A DNA stretch of 64,000 nt from Flectonema sp. DT1601 (GCA_964019425.1 OZ025844.1:620001-684000); one strand, 5' to 3'. Positions 38,895 through 49,881 are shown, counted from the first letter of the stretch. The notes: generated by a model not told the origin, from the letters alone. Made by a program: numbers and translations.

Positions 38895-41800
38895 CAAAAA
38901 AAGCAAAAAAACAGTGAGCTGAGAATTGTATCTTTTAATGTTTGTGGTCTCAAGTCGAAATCCGACGAAATAACTTTTTTTTTTACAAAATATAAAACCT
39001 GACCTATTCATGGTTCAGGAAACATTGTTAAAGGATAACGACGAAACCATTAATTTTAATGGGTACAAGTGTCTCAGAAGAGACCGGAGAATTCCGGTAA
39101 AAAAAAACGCACCCGTCAGAGGTGGTGGATTGGCAATTTTTTACAAGAACAGCCTAAGCGTGACAGCATTCGATGTCGCACAACACAGCCAAGACTGCAC
39201 TGAAGTCCAGGGCATTTTTGTGTCAAATTCAAAACAAACTGTAAGGGTATACAACGTGTACAGACCACCGGTAAGCCAATCAACCTCTGATAGGTCCCCC
39301 TCTTTTGATATGAATAGTATTTTTCTTTTTAATAAAAATGATAAAGTAGTTATCGCGGGGGATCTTAACGCAAGGCATCCACTCTGGGACCCGAGAGACG
39401 AGTCAAACACAAATGGCCATGAAGTCTCGACTTTTCTAAACAATAACCAGTTTGAATGCTGCAACGTTAAGGAAATCCCCACAAGACCAAAATCAAACAC
39501 TTCTCCTGATGTTGTTCTCCAAAAAAACTGTGATATTGGCAACTGGACGACGCTCGAATCTCTATCAAGCGATCATGTACCAATGTATTTTTCTCTTTCT
39601 TTTTTTTCGGATTCGATAAACAGAGCGAACGGTGCAACGGTTTTTTCTTATAATTGGAACAGGGCACTGTGGCCAAACTACAGCTCCCACCTCGAAAGGG
39701 TGGCGAAGCGACTTGAAAAGATTCAAGATAACCAGAAATTATCAATGGAATTCATGAGAGAATTAAAAAATGCGCTACGGATCTTTGTGCCAAGGATTTA
39801 TTTGAAAGGAAAGTCACCAAAGAAGTGGTGGAACACGACGGTTGCATCTAAGTTTCATGAGTTCAACGAGTCACATTGTGACCAACGGGATGATCTTACA
39901 GATCTGTCGCAACATGGAAAGTCAATTTTTACATCTTTAAAAAAAGAACTCAAAAAAACAGTCGTTGATGCCAAGAATCAACAGTTTAAAAAAAGCCTTA
40001 AAAAAGACAAGTCTATTATTGAAGCTTTTGAAGACATAAGAGGCCTTGATGGAAGATCAAGACTTAAAGAAATTCGAGAAATCACCTGTGGTGATAAACT
40101 TGTTACAGATGATGTGGAAAAAGCATCAATTTTCAATAATCAATTTTTACAACGTGTTGGTAACATCAAAGGAAAAACAAAGACAAAGAAAATAGAAACA
40201 GACCCTTCTGATTTTACACCATTTACACAACATGAACTTAGAATCCAATTGAGAGGAATGGCTCTGGAAAAGAATTCACCAGATGGCGTTCAAGGTATTC
40301 TTCTTAACCATTTGGGACCTAGAATGCTAAACATTTTACTTAAGATTTTTAACAATTCGTGGAAACATTCTGTTGTCCCGAGTGATTGGAAAGACACACA
40401 CTGGATCCCTGTTTTAAAAAAAGGAAAACCCCCAAACCTCCCCTCTTCATATAGAATGATCTCTCTCACCCCTTTTATTGCGAAATTGATGGAAAGAATG
40501 GTGAAGGAACGTCTTACGTATTTTATGCAATCACCGAATGAAAAGAAAACTGACGGTATTGGTTTCAACCAAACTTCTTATCGGAAAACGCGTTCTTGCC
40601 GGGAAAACATCCTATATGTTACGGACAGACTTAGATTTCTTAAACACCAAAAAAAGTCAGCGGCCCTTGTTCTTCTTGATATCGAAAAAGCTTTTGATAG
40701 TGTGAACCATGATCTTCTCCTTCAAAGGATGGTAGATCTTGGAATACCAAAACATTTTATAGCCTGGATTCAGGCCTTTCTTAAAAAACGAAGAGCAGCG
40801 GTTGTTGTTAATAATGAAAAAGGTTCTTACCACAATGTTTATTCTGGCGTTCCACAAGGAACAGTTTTGTCGGCTCTACTTTTTACTCTGTATATTGAAA
40901 AAGTCGCAGAAAGACTAGATATTACGGTTGCTAAGTATGCGGATGATATTGCTTTTGTAGTTGATGATGACGGGAAAGGTTTTACTTATCATTTGGCAAA
41001 AACGAAATATTTCTTTAATGAGATTGAAAAGGATCTAAACGAATTAAAATTAAAAGTAAGTTATGAGCCTGACAAAACAAAACTTGTGTATTATCCCTAC
41101 TCCCCAAATTCCCCACTACAAACACCTTTCACTTTTACTTCAAATTTAACAAAAAATATTGTTCCATGTGTTGATAGCGCCAAGCTTCTTGGGGTGATCC
41201 TTGATAACAAGCTCGATTGGAAACAGCATATCTCGTATATTTGTAGAAGAGTTAATCTTCGCTTAAGGTATCTGAAGCTTGTCGCATCAAAAGCATGGGG
41301 ACAGTGTACTGCAACTTTGCGTGAGGTGTATGATTTGTATATTCGACCTGTCATAACAAACTCGTGTGAAGCTTTTTATCCTGAAGTTAGGTATAAAAAG
41401 ATTCACATGGACAGGCTTCTCTCTTTACACCTTAGGGGTGCGTGCTATGTTTTAGGTGCCTTACCACCAACAAGGGAAACAAGAGATAAGATCTTTTTTG
41501 AGGCACAACAACAAAGTATCAACACCCATTTGAGACTTGAAACTGGTAGATGGTTCGCCAAAATGGCGCGAATCACATCCCCTTTATTAAATGTCTTTAT
41601 TCCACCTGAAAGAATATCCTCAACACCCATTGATTCTTTTACTCGTTTAGGAATGAATGTTCTGAAAGAACACAACCTTCTATCACTCAGTTTTGAGAAA
41701 TATCCCATTTACGTTCATCCTCCATGGAGTTTTTCAAATGATTTCAATGTTTTTAAACCAGAAATGCATGTTAGAAAAAAAAAAGACAAAAAGAAAAATA

Positions 41801-42762
41801 AAAAAGCCTGTGAAGCTGTTCTTAATGAAATAAGGAAAGATTATGAACCAGTCTTAGAGGTATATACCGATGGTGCCGTTGTTGAAGAACGCGGTGCTGC
41901 GGGTGTGTACATCATAGACAGCGAAGGAAATGAATTTCTCACAAACAAAAGTGAAGCAGGAATAATCTGCACCTCTTTTAGGGCTGAAATGATGGCGATC
42001 AAAAACGCTTTTGTTTTACTTTTTAAGGAATTTAAACCGCCGGAAAATGCGTCAGTTTTATTTGTGTCAGACTCCTCCAGTGCCTTGATGGAACTGGAAA
42101 AAGGGGGAACAAAACAGAAAACGAGACTAGGAAGCCGCATCTGGCAGTTTATTGAATTTTTCAACAATAAATTCAAAACAAAGTTTATTTTCCAGCATGT
42201 CTTTTCTCACTGTGGTATTGTCGGAAACGAAGAAGCAGACAAACTAGCCCAAAACATTTCATTAAAAAAAGATGAAGAAACCCTTTTAAAACAAAAAAAA
42301 GTTCCCATAGACTACAGCACCCATGTAGCTAAACTAAAACACAGAATAAAAGAAAAATTTGACCCCCGTCCTTTCCCATCTGAAACTGAAAGAGCGGAAG
42401 AAATTCTGATTTCACAACTCAGAATTGGCGACTGTAAACAAACACAAGGGAAATGTCCTAGGTGCAGAGAAAAAGACTCTGTAGAGCACCTGTTAGCAAA
42501 ATGTTCAAAGTACAGAAAAGAGAGGAGGATGTATCTCCAGAAAGACTCTCTAACACAAGAAGAGTTAAAGGATTGTCTTTCCACTGTACAAGGATTAGAG
42601 AATGTTTTTCTTTTTATGTCATCTGCAAGAAGATATGTTTTTCCAGAAAAAGAAAAGAAAAAAGAAAATTTGAGTCAGGAAACAAAGAAAGAAAATGAAG
42701 AAAACGTTATCCTTCAACCCACACTTTTCAATACTGTGATTCAAAACTCACAACTGACTTGA
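38817..42762 (+). CDS. LINE-B ORF2 (APE endonuclease, RT, RNase H, zinc knuckle), one frame shift
   Basis: From the ORF1 stop the frame encodes the 2A and the start of the endonuclease (ELRIVSFNVCGLKSK), but leaves frame at a run of ten T bases (38975-38984). With nine T the frame would read on into KPDLFMVQET, and the rest is open from there to 42762. This is either a single-base insertion in this copy, an assembly error in a homopolymer, or programmed slippage. Later motifs: IAGDLNARHPLWD, SDHVPMYF (endonuclease); SSYRMISLTPFIAKLMER, LLDIEKAFDSVNH, GVPQGTVLSALLF and KYADDIAFV (reverse transcriptase); YTDGAVVEERGAAG, FVSDSSSALMEL and HCGIVGNEEADKLA (RNase H); and CPRCREKDSVEHLLAKC (knuckle). 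Confidence 0.87.
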
Positions 42763-43282
42763 TTTCTCAAGCTTCCAAATTAACCAAAGTAGCACCTACA
42801 CCATGGGGATGGTCTGATTGTTGATTGACTGATAGGCCGATATAGATTGAACACAGATCGAGAGTTTTTGAGAGATCTTAGATGAAAGTCCACACCTTTC
42901 AGGCCATCCCCAAAAAGCACATAGCAGCTACAGCTATGTCAATTCAAATTGCGACGAGCTGCAACTTCGACATGAAGTTTTTCGTTATTGTTCTTACCTT
43001 CTCCACATATTTACATATGTGATAAGTATAAGTCATATCTTACGATTGACAATTCCTCCCCATAAATAAATTTCTTTTTATTATTTTATTTTACACCTGC
43101 CTTACTAACTTGGGGAGAAAGAAAGGAAGAACAATGGGCCTCTTATGAGGTGGGCAATTGCCCTGGACCCACATTAAATGTACGCGTGTTTTGCGTCAGC
43201 CCGTTACTGTAGAAAAAGAAGAGACAGTTTCAGGTAGTAATGAAAAAAAAAAAAAAAGAACGGGATTTCGTTTATTTATTTG
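42763..43282. other. LINE-B 3' UTR and junction with LINE-C
   Basis: There is no gene here. The LINE-B tail probably ends around 43050-43090 in A/T-rich sequence. About 190 bp of unassigned sequence follow, including an A15 run (43241-43255) and GATTTCGTTTATTTATTTG just before the LINE-C ribozyme, which loosely resembles both the spliced-leader 3' end and the U5 loop region. Confidence 0.5.
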
Positions 43283-43346
43283 GGGACCACACAAAATGCC
43301 TTCACGCGGCGGTCTCGGAAGGCCCCCTGGGTCTACCGAATTTTGT
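43283..43346 (+). ncRNA. HDV-like ribozyme at LINE-C 5' end
   Basis: Identical to the LINE-A module for 70 bp (43283-43352), then unrelated. The same P1, P2, P3 and P4 stems and the CGAA catalytic segment (C at 43337) can be drawn. The ORF1 start codon (43296) again lies within P2/P3. An identical 5' module on two different LINE families suggests exchange of the 5' end, for example by template switching. Confidence 0.78.
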
Positions 43347-44765
43347 AAGGATCTCCAGCCAACTGATGACCTCAACAGCAAAACCAATGGAATTATACTT
43401 TCATTGGCTCAACAAGGAAGAAGCCTGGACGAACAATACTTCGAAAAGGCCAGCAAAACAAAGCAACTGACGATGGTGTTCACACGGCCACCTCCAAAAC
43501 GTGCCCTAAAACACGCAACTGACTGCAGTCAGATACAAACGCCGGTCCAATTTGATGGGCAAATAAGAATAAGATCATGGTGGTTTGTGACTTTTACCGG
43601 AGCAACCTACACCCCAACACTAATAGTGGCAACAAACATAAAGCCACCGATCACTCACGAACTCATCGCGTGGGCTACAACAAAGGAGCTAGGAGGAGAT
43701 GCTATCAGAAACCCAGCATCGCTTACTGCAAAAATCAAGGCAGTGGTGGGTGATCAGGGACGGGTCGACACAAGGACATTCCGGATAGTTGGAAAGGGGG
43801 ATTTTAGTGAAGTCACAGTCCTACCAAATGATGAAAAGGCAGCAATCGCACTGATGCACAACTCAGGGAGTAACAAAGTTTACTTCAGGATAAAATCGAT
43901 AGAGGGCCTGACCAAGCATGTCTATGAAACAGTATGGCTTGACAGGAAAACTTCGAATGAGGAAGCCATGGGAGTCCTGAAGGCACAACAAGACATGTGC
44001 ATGGGGCTGACTACCAACTATGGGAAGATAGGGATAAGGGTGAGTGCCTCTGCAAACGTAGAGAAAGTACGGAAGGGTGCCGGAAAATTCGCTGCGCAAG
44101 TCTACGGTGCTGGACTGTACCGTATCAGTGGTGCACAGTACAGGTGGTCGAACCGGCTCCAGGGAATGCTCTTGGAAGCGGGATTAAATTCTAAATTTAT
44201 TCGCATGGAGAAAGGCGACTTCTTGGTCGCCCTCGATAAAAGTCCGAAAAGCCAGTTCTTACAATGTGGTGAGACCCTGATGTCTATTGAGAAAATGGAG
44301 CTGCCAGAAGACCAAAAACAACCAAAACCAGCCGTACAAAAGTATCGAGATGCGAAAATATCTTATGCGGAAGCAACTAAAAAGACACTGCAAGGAAACA
44401 AGCAGCCCCAAAAACAAGAAAATAAACTGCCCTCATCGCAGGGAAAAACGCAAGAACTGAAGAAAGTAGAAGATGGTCTCAAGACTATGAAGGAAAGAAC
44501 TGACGAGACGCTAGAAAAATTACAAACTGAGGTAGCTGACTTGCAAACTAGATTGGATGAAACGATGTCAAAAATGACGCAGATAATTGAAGGACTGACC
44601 AATGCGACAAAGAAAAATGAAGAAATGATTGTTAAAAATTATCAACAAATGTTGAATGCAATATCTCAAATTGCAACCGCCGTCAACAAGATAGAAGCCA
44701 AGGTAGGGCTAAGCGGAACTACCCACCAAGTAACAGCAAACCAAAACCACTGTCAAAATGATTGA
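43296..44765 (+). CDS. LINE-C ORF1 (Gag-like, 489 aa)
   Basis: I start at the ribozyme ATG (43296), giving the same first residues as LINE-A ORF1 (MPSRGGLGRPPGSTEFCKD), then unrelated sequence. The longer frame upstream reads through pre-element DNA and a poly-A run. The middle has no known motif. The C-terminal 120 residues form a coiled coil (LKTMKERTDETLEKLQTEVADLQTRLDETM), probably for trimerisation as in L1-type ORF1 proteins. It ends at 44765, overlapping ORF2 by 8 nt (ATGATTGA). Confidence 0.83.
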   Translation: MPSRGGLGRPPGSTEFCKDLQPTDDLNSKTNGIILSLAQQGRSLDEQYFEKASKTKQLTMVFTRPPPKRALKHATDCSQIQTPVQFDGQIRIRSWWFVTFTGATYTPTLIVATNIKPPITHELIAWATTKELGGDAIRNPASLTAKIKAVVGDQGRVDTRTFRIVGKGDFSEVTVLPNDEKAAIALMHNSGSNKVYFRIKSIEGLTKHVYETVWLDRKTSNEEAMGVLKAQQDMCMGLTTNYGKIGIRVSASANVEKVRKGAGKFAAQVYGAGLYRISGAQYRWSNRLQGMLLEAGLNSKFIRMEKGDFLVALDKSPKSQFLQCGETLMSIEKMELPEDQKQPKPAVQKYRDAKISYAEATKKTLQGNKQPQKQENKLPSSQGKTQELKKVEDGLKTMKERTDETLEKLQTEVADLQTRLDETMSKMTQIIEGLTNATKKNEEMIVKNYQQMLNAISQIATAVNKIEAKVGLSGTTHQVTANQNHCQND

Positions 44766-47700
44766 GATTTGGTCCAATAACATAAGATCGATACTACAAA
44801 ATGAAAACTTCTTCCAATTAAATCGATCGTTAAGAGAGCACAAGCCAGAAATTGTTCTACTACAAGAAACATGGCTCAATTACGGAAAATTTCTGAATAT
44901 AGATGGTTATATTATAATTCGAAGAGACAGCCTTCTGAAGGTAGGATACCGAGGTCTGGCCATACTTGTCAGAATGGATATTAAAAATTATGTGACAAAA
45001 CTCCCCGACATCTCATACGACCAAACTGAGATACTATCTGTAGAATTGCGATCAACACCGCCATTAAAAATACACAATGTATACCACCCGCCTAACGTAA
45101 CGGCAAACACATGGAAGTTACCAACAGAGCCAGGAACACTGGTAGCAGGCGATATCAACGGACATCATGAGATCTGGTCAAAAGGAAAGACGAATTCAGC
45201 AGGAACAAGCTTCTATAATTGGTCATTAGAAGCTGCCATGGAAGTATTAAACGAGCCCCAGCAGATAACGAGACCATTGAGCTCATCCTCCCCAGATATT
45301 ATTGCTCTGGATAATTCAATGATGGCAAACATAGGACTGCTAAATGGATGGAGTAGCGACCATCTTCCAATAAGTGTAAAGATTGAAAACATACACTTGA
45401 CGAAAACCAAACCACAATCGAACGAGATGTGGCAATGGAAATGGAAGTGTGCAAAGTGGCATGCATACTCGGAGGTTTTAACGACGGCGGCAACGAAGTT
45501 AAAGAATATTGAAACAGTGCAGAAACTTGCAACAAGGATCTCTGTAGAAATTCTGAAGGCTGCGAAACAAACCATACCGGGCTATAAGAAAAGGATGCAA
45601 ACCACCTTCTCAGTGAGGGATCCAGAAATAGAAAGACTGCTTGATGAACCCAACCAGGACAAAGTTGACAAGGATGCCATTGCGGAAGGCATCAGAAAAA
45701 TTAAAAGAAACATCATCGAATGTGACATGACTGGGATGGACTACCAATGGGCTTTCAGAAAAGTAAAGCAACTTGAAGGGGGCATTGTTGATAATAACAT
45801 TAGCGAATTAGAACATGAAGGCAGTACAACAACTGATCCAAAAGAAATGGCAGACATATTTACCACGGCATACGCGACACAATTCAATCTGGTAGACGAC
45901 GAAGTGCCCTCCTTGGTATTTGAGAACAAACCAGGGGACGAAGGCAATGAAGAATTCACAATGAGAGAACTAAAGCGACAGCTCAAGAAATTAAAAGACA
46001 AGAAAGCACCCGGGCCGGATGGGGTGTGGAACACTATGTTAAAGAAACTCCCAGAAACATTTATGGTGCAACTCTTACGGCTGTTCAACATGACTTGGGA
46101 AAAGTCGGCGGTTCCGAGATCTTGGAAGTATGGGATAGTAGTTCCAATCTTAAAATCGGGAAAAGACAAGAAACGTGTACTCTCTTACCGACCAATAACA
46201 TTGACGTCAGCAATAAGCAAGTTGTTTGAGAAGATGATGGCAGAAAGGATGCATCATTTACTTGGAGACAGAATGAGTGCGCGGCAAGCCGCATATAAAA
46301 GAGGGCGCAGTGCCGTAGAAAATCTCTGCATGATAACAGAGAGACTACTAGATGGAAGGTACCGAGGTAGGGAATCGATGTTAATGACGTTTGACCTGCA
46401 GAAGGCATTCGATGCCGTCCAACCGAAAATTCTACTGAAGAGGATGTCTGAAGTTGGGATACCGGCGAAATACACAAGATGGGTCCAGAGCTATTTGACT
46501 GGGAGAAAGATCACAACCAGAGTAAACGGCGAAAAGGGAACATTCAAACACATACAAGTTGGAGTACCCCAAGGAAGTGTCCTAGGACCACAGCTATTCT
46601 CGATATACATCGAAAGCCTTATACGAGAATTGAATAGGTATAAACCAGCAGTCTTTGCAGATGATGTTGGGCTCGTGATGACATCTCCAGATGTTAAAGG
46701 ACTGGAGGACAAAGCTAACACAGCAGTACGCATCTTCTCAAATTGGGCCGCAGCATCCCACATTTGTATAAACAAGAGCCCGGGTAAAACAGAGTTCATA
46801 CATGTGAGGCCGGATACCGATAGCCAAGACAATAAGTCTCCACAAGTGCTATACCCGGAGGGGCACACCTTCAAATATGTCGTCACAACAGCAGAGGCCA
46901 TCCGAAAAATGCTAAATAATCAGGACTCAACTACTATAGGCAATTCTAAAAAGGCGATAACACATTTCTATGTGGTTCCGCAGCATAAAATAAAACGAAA
47001 ATTACCGACGACAGAAACTGTATTGGTAGACATGCAGATGGAACCTAGTAAATGCTCACAACTGCAAAAGGTTCGCACCAGAGGAGACATCCTGAGGATG
47101 CTACAAGGAACTGGATCTGGTCTCAAGGCTTTTGCATTTTCGGTGGTGGACAAACTACATGAAACGGATGTAGTAAGATACTTGGGAGTTCTGTACGACA
47201 AAAACCTCGACTTCAAAACTCACATGCGAAAGATGATGACGGCAGCCTCCAGAGGACTGGGGCTCCTGCTAAGACTCTCCAGGATGGGATGCAGGAAGAG
47301 AACCCTCATCTGTGTTCTGGTGACTGTTGTAATGGCGAGAGTGCTCTATGGGGTTGAAAGTTTTGCCTGGCTGCTGCCAAAGAGAGGTGACGTCAGTCTT
47401 GAGAGGCTAAACATCTTAATAAACAGAGCCGCTAGACAGGTAACGGGATGTCTGCCAAGCACCAGACTGAGGAACTTGTACCATGAAGCAGATATGCCGA
47501 AATTACAAGAACACATACGCTAGATGTGTAGGGCCTATGAAGAATTCAAATTAAGTCCCCACCTACCAGCTTGTAGCCTCACAATGACGGAGGGAGGCCT
47601 AAACTACCCACCAAAAACAGCTTGGGGTCGCATAGTTTGGGATGAATATGTGTCGGGGATCCCGGGACTCGACAAACACAGAAGCTCGTATCACTCGGAA

Positions 47701-48720
47701 ATCAATCCAAAGCACTATAAGATGCGATCATGGAAGGTAACTAATGCAATAGAATTCAATTACTGTTTTGGAAAAGAAGAGGCAAAAGACAAAGAAGCCG
47801 GTCTACCAATTGAAGACGTGAAGGTGTACACAGATGGGTCTATTAGACATAGGACGAAGACGTACATGACCAAGTCAGGAGCATCTGTGATAATAGTGAA
47901 GGGTAAGGAAGTTAGCATGACCGGATTCAGAATACCTGTAGCAGGAAGCTCCTACAGAACTGAACAGATAGCCGTGGAACAAGCGATGAGAATACTCCTG
48001 AAAAACAAAAAGGCATCCGAAGGAATACTTCCCACAACAAAGACGCATATTCTAACTGACTCAATGTCGCTAATACAGGCACTTGAGCGAGGACCTGAAG
48101 AACAGAAATCTGCTACAAATGCATCAATCTGGAAGTTAGCACTGAAACTGGAACACAGAGGTGTTAATATTAACATGCAGTATGTCCCGGCACATATGGA
48201 TGTGCTGTATAATGAAATAGCAGACAAGGTGGCAAAACACGCTGCAGGTACGATAAAGAAACCTCCAGATGACAGTGTGGTACTCGAGAGTTTAGTTACT
48301 AGACTGGATATGGGAACCCTTATGACTTTTCACAAGAGAAGAAAACGAGAGGAGTGGATTGGAGCCGGCGAACAGAGGCATCCACCTTTTGTAGAAGAAC
48401 TGACGAAACCACAAGAAGTCCTAATGTCCCGCTTCAGAGTTGGACACTGTAGATCTCTTAAACTAAAAGGAATAAACGAACAGTGCATCTTCTGTCATGG
48501 AGATACTGCAACACCGCATCATGTGCTTTTCAAGTGCAACCACTGGTGTATCCAAAAGATGAGATCATTGTACATACACAGCATGATTAATACCGAAACT
48601 GGTGAAGTAGTGAGTAAAGTAGAGGACTGCTTCTTAAAGGAGAATCAACGCAGCATGTCCAACTTTGTAGTGGTACTGGACCAAATAGCTGAAATGCTCG
48701 GAAGACCTGGAAATCCATAA
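44758..48720 (+). CDS. LINE-C ORF2 (APE endonuclease, RT, RNase H, zinc knuckle), in-frame TAG
   Basis: ORF2 starts in ATGATTGA, so termination-reinitiation from ORF1 is likely, unlike the 2A route of LINE-A and LINE-B. Motifs: EIVLLQETWL, GDINGHHEIW and SSDHLPISV (endonuclease); SYRPITLTSAISKLFEK, TFDLQKAFDAVQP, GVPQGSVLGPQLF and FADD (reverse transcriptase). At 47521-47523 a TAG splits the frame after ...LQEHIR. The same frame resumes at once (MCRAYEEFKL) with RNase H (VYTDGSIRH, LTDSMSLIQAL, PAHMDVLYNEIADKVAKHA) and the knuckle CIFCHGDTATPHHVLFKC. The TAG is either a recent nonsense change or a read-through site. Confidence 0.85.
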
Positions 48721-48953
48721 TTTAAAGATGCGGTTCTTAGACCAAATGAGGAAGTAAACTGAACTCTTTAGTAATTGATAAACAAAGAAAACAAAGAAGA
48801 TACGAAGCCTACGGGAACCCCCCATCCCATCCCCAATCCCCACAAAAAGAAAGTTTACAGAAGAAAGAAAGAACAACCGCGCCTAACAGCGCAAACAGCA
48901 AAGCAGGTCGAAGGAACCTGCTGTGCACACAAAAAAAAAAAAAAAAAAAAAAA

Positions 48954-49016
48954 GATGACCGTGGACATGCATCATCAGGTGAACTTAATTTAAGAAGCTG
49001 TCTCCTTTTTAATTCG
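48954..49016 (+). pseudogene. U5 snRNA 3'-half fragment next to the LINE-C poly(A)
   Basis: GATGACCGTGGACATGCATCA (48954 on) equals the U5 gene from 50919, immediately after the conserved loop and its CTAAA. Further on, similarity continues to GCTGTCTCC but a block including part of the Sm region is missing. The 5' half of U5 is not recognisable on the other side of LINE-C, so this is a broken U5 copy, probably a LINE insertion target. Confidence 0.75.
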
Positions 49017-49029
49017 AAATAATATAGAA

Positions 49030-49464
49030 TATTACATAGATGGAAGTGCCCTCCAAATTTGGAGGGCGCCTGGTGAAAATCAGCCACAAAAAATTGTAGG
49101 GCCGAGCTCATTTTGACACACCGCGGGCCAGCCCCAACTAGCACCCCAGTCGGCCGTGGACTCGTGGCCCAGGCCGCGATAGCCGCCCACACCGCCGAGG
49201 CACACACAAGGGCGACGGAAGCAGCAGCCGCCGGAGAAATCCGGGCGTTATACGCAGAAGGAAAGGGAGATCGAGACGGGAGAGCGCTGCGTTCAACGAA
49301 ATATAAGGTTAATCTGAATGGTTTTGCGTCAGTGTAAGTCCCCGTCAATTTAGCTGTCTTATAGTAATAAAAAAGGTAAGAAAAAGCGCCTTTTAAAATA
49401 ATATTTATATTGAAAGCGCCCTACACGCCCTCCAAATTGTAGGGCACTTCCGTCTATGATATTA
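49030..49464. mobile_element. MITE-like element with terminal inverted repeats
   Basis: Left end 49030-49068 and right end about 49421-49464 are inverted copies. Left reads ACATAGATGGAAGTGCCCT, and the right end on the other strand reads CATAGACGGAAGTGCCCT; both continue into CAAATTTGGAGGGCG or CAATTTGGAGGGCG. About 435 bp in total. The interior is GC-rich (49120-49290) with a 74-codon frame of no recognised function and no transposase. It fits a non-autonomous DNA transposon. Confidence 0.6.
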
Positions 49465-49544
49465 GATAAAAAATAAAATATAGAGTTGTGGCTGGTTTGA
49501 AGTGTCTTCATTATCTTATCATTTTTGATTGGATGGACATGCGT

Positions 49545-49557
49545 CAAGTTCGATTCC
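49545..49557 (+). promoter_or_regulatory. Upstream B-box-like element of U1
   Basis: CAAGTTCGATTCC resembles the tRNA B box (GGTTCGANTCC). Its GTTCGATTCC begins 85 nt before the U1 5' end. The same element at the same distance precedes U3, U5 and U2. In trypanosomatids, upstream tRNA-type A and B boxes drive small-RNA genes through Pol III. Confidence 0.65.
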
Positions 49558-49632
49558 GGATGAAGGCACATTAAACTAGCTGATTCCGAAATTGTCGACC
49601 TCCTGGAAAATTTTTGAAGTACATTTTGAATA

Positions 49633-49793
49633 GTACATACCTGATTGGTGTCTGGCCTGATCACGTAGGGTGCCGACATAACAACGGTCCTTGCATTGCA
49701 CTTCGCTTGGAACGTTGTTAGGGGGCTGGTTTCGGCTGGCTTCCCACAATGAAATTTTTGGTAGCGGTGGTGCTGCGCTTGCGCAAACCCACC
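49633..49793 (+). ncRNA. U1 snRNA
   Basis: The 5' end is GTACATACCTG (human ATACTTACCTG). Stem-loop I contains GATCACG followed by GGGTG. The stem-loop II loop is ATTGCACTTCG (human ATTGCACTCC), closed by a pairing stem (AACGGTCC with GGAACGTT). The Sm site is AAATTTTTG (49752-49760), followed by GGTAG and a 3' stem-loop (GGTGG...TGCGCTTGCGCA...CCACC). Length about 161 nt (human 164). The 5' end base-pairs with CAGGTATGT, matching the GTATGT donors of the host introns here. U1 defines 5' splice sites for cis-splicing. Confidence 0.88.
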
Positions 49794-49869
49794 TTATTTT
49801 TTTTAATCAATATTCAAAACCATTGTGTCACTGTTAAGAATATTCTGTAGGGCAAGTGATGATCATGTC

Positions 49870-49881
49870 AAGTTCGAATCC
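49870..49881 (+). promoter_or_regulatory. Upstream B-box-like element of U3
   Basis: CAAGTTCGAATC (continuing CCGG) is the strongest B-box match of the four small-RNA genes. GTTCGAATCC begins 87 nt before the U3 5' end as I place it. Confidence 0.6.

Larger units (their letters stand above)
37391..43080 (+). mobile_element. LINE-B, a second full-length-sized non-LTR retrotransposon
   Basis: The element has a Q-rich ORF1 (37422-38816), a 2A peptide and ORF2 (38817-42762) with endonuclease, reverse transcriptase, RNase H and zinc knuckle, and then a 3' UTR of uncertain end (about 43080). It is far more A-rich in codon use than LINE-A and only distantly related in protein sequence. No HDV-like ribozyme is seen at its 5' end; it begins right at the spliced-leader-like sequence. 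One single-base shift near the start of ORF2 (see ORF2) may disable this copy. Confidence 0.88.
43283..48953 (+). mobile_element. LINE-C, a third non-LTR retrotransposon ending in U5 sequence
   Basis: Order: HDV-like ribozyme (shared with LINE-A), ORF1 (43296-44765), an overlapping ORF2 (44758-48720, with one in-frame TAG), a 208-nt 3' UTR and a poly(A) run (48931-48953). The poly(A) joins directly to sequence equal to the right half of the U5 snRNA stem-loop. It has no 2A. Apart from the 70 bp at the 5' end it has no close DNA similarity to LINE-A or LINE-B. Confidence 0.88.

Noticed and set aside
43158-43295. Upstream extension of LINE-C ORF1 (46 codons)
   Set aside because: It reads through a poly-A run and lies before the predicted ribozyme cleavage site, so it would not be part of the element RNA.
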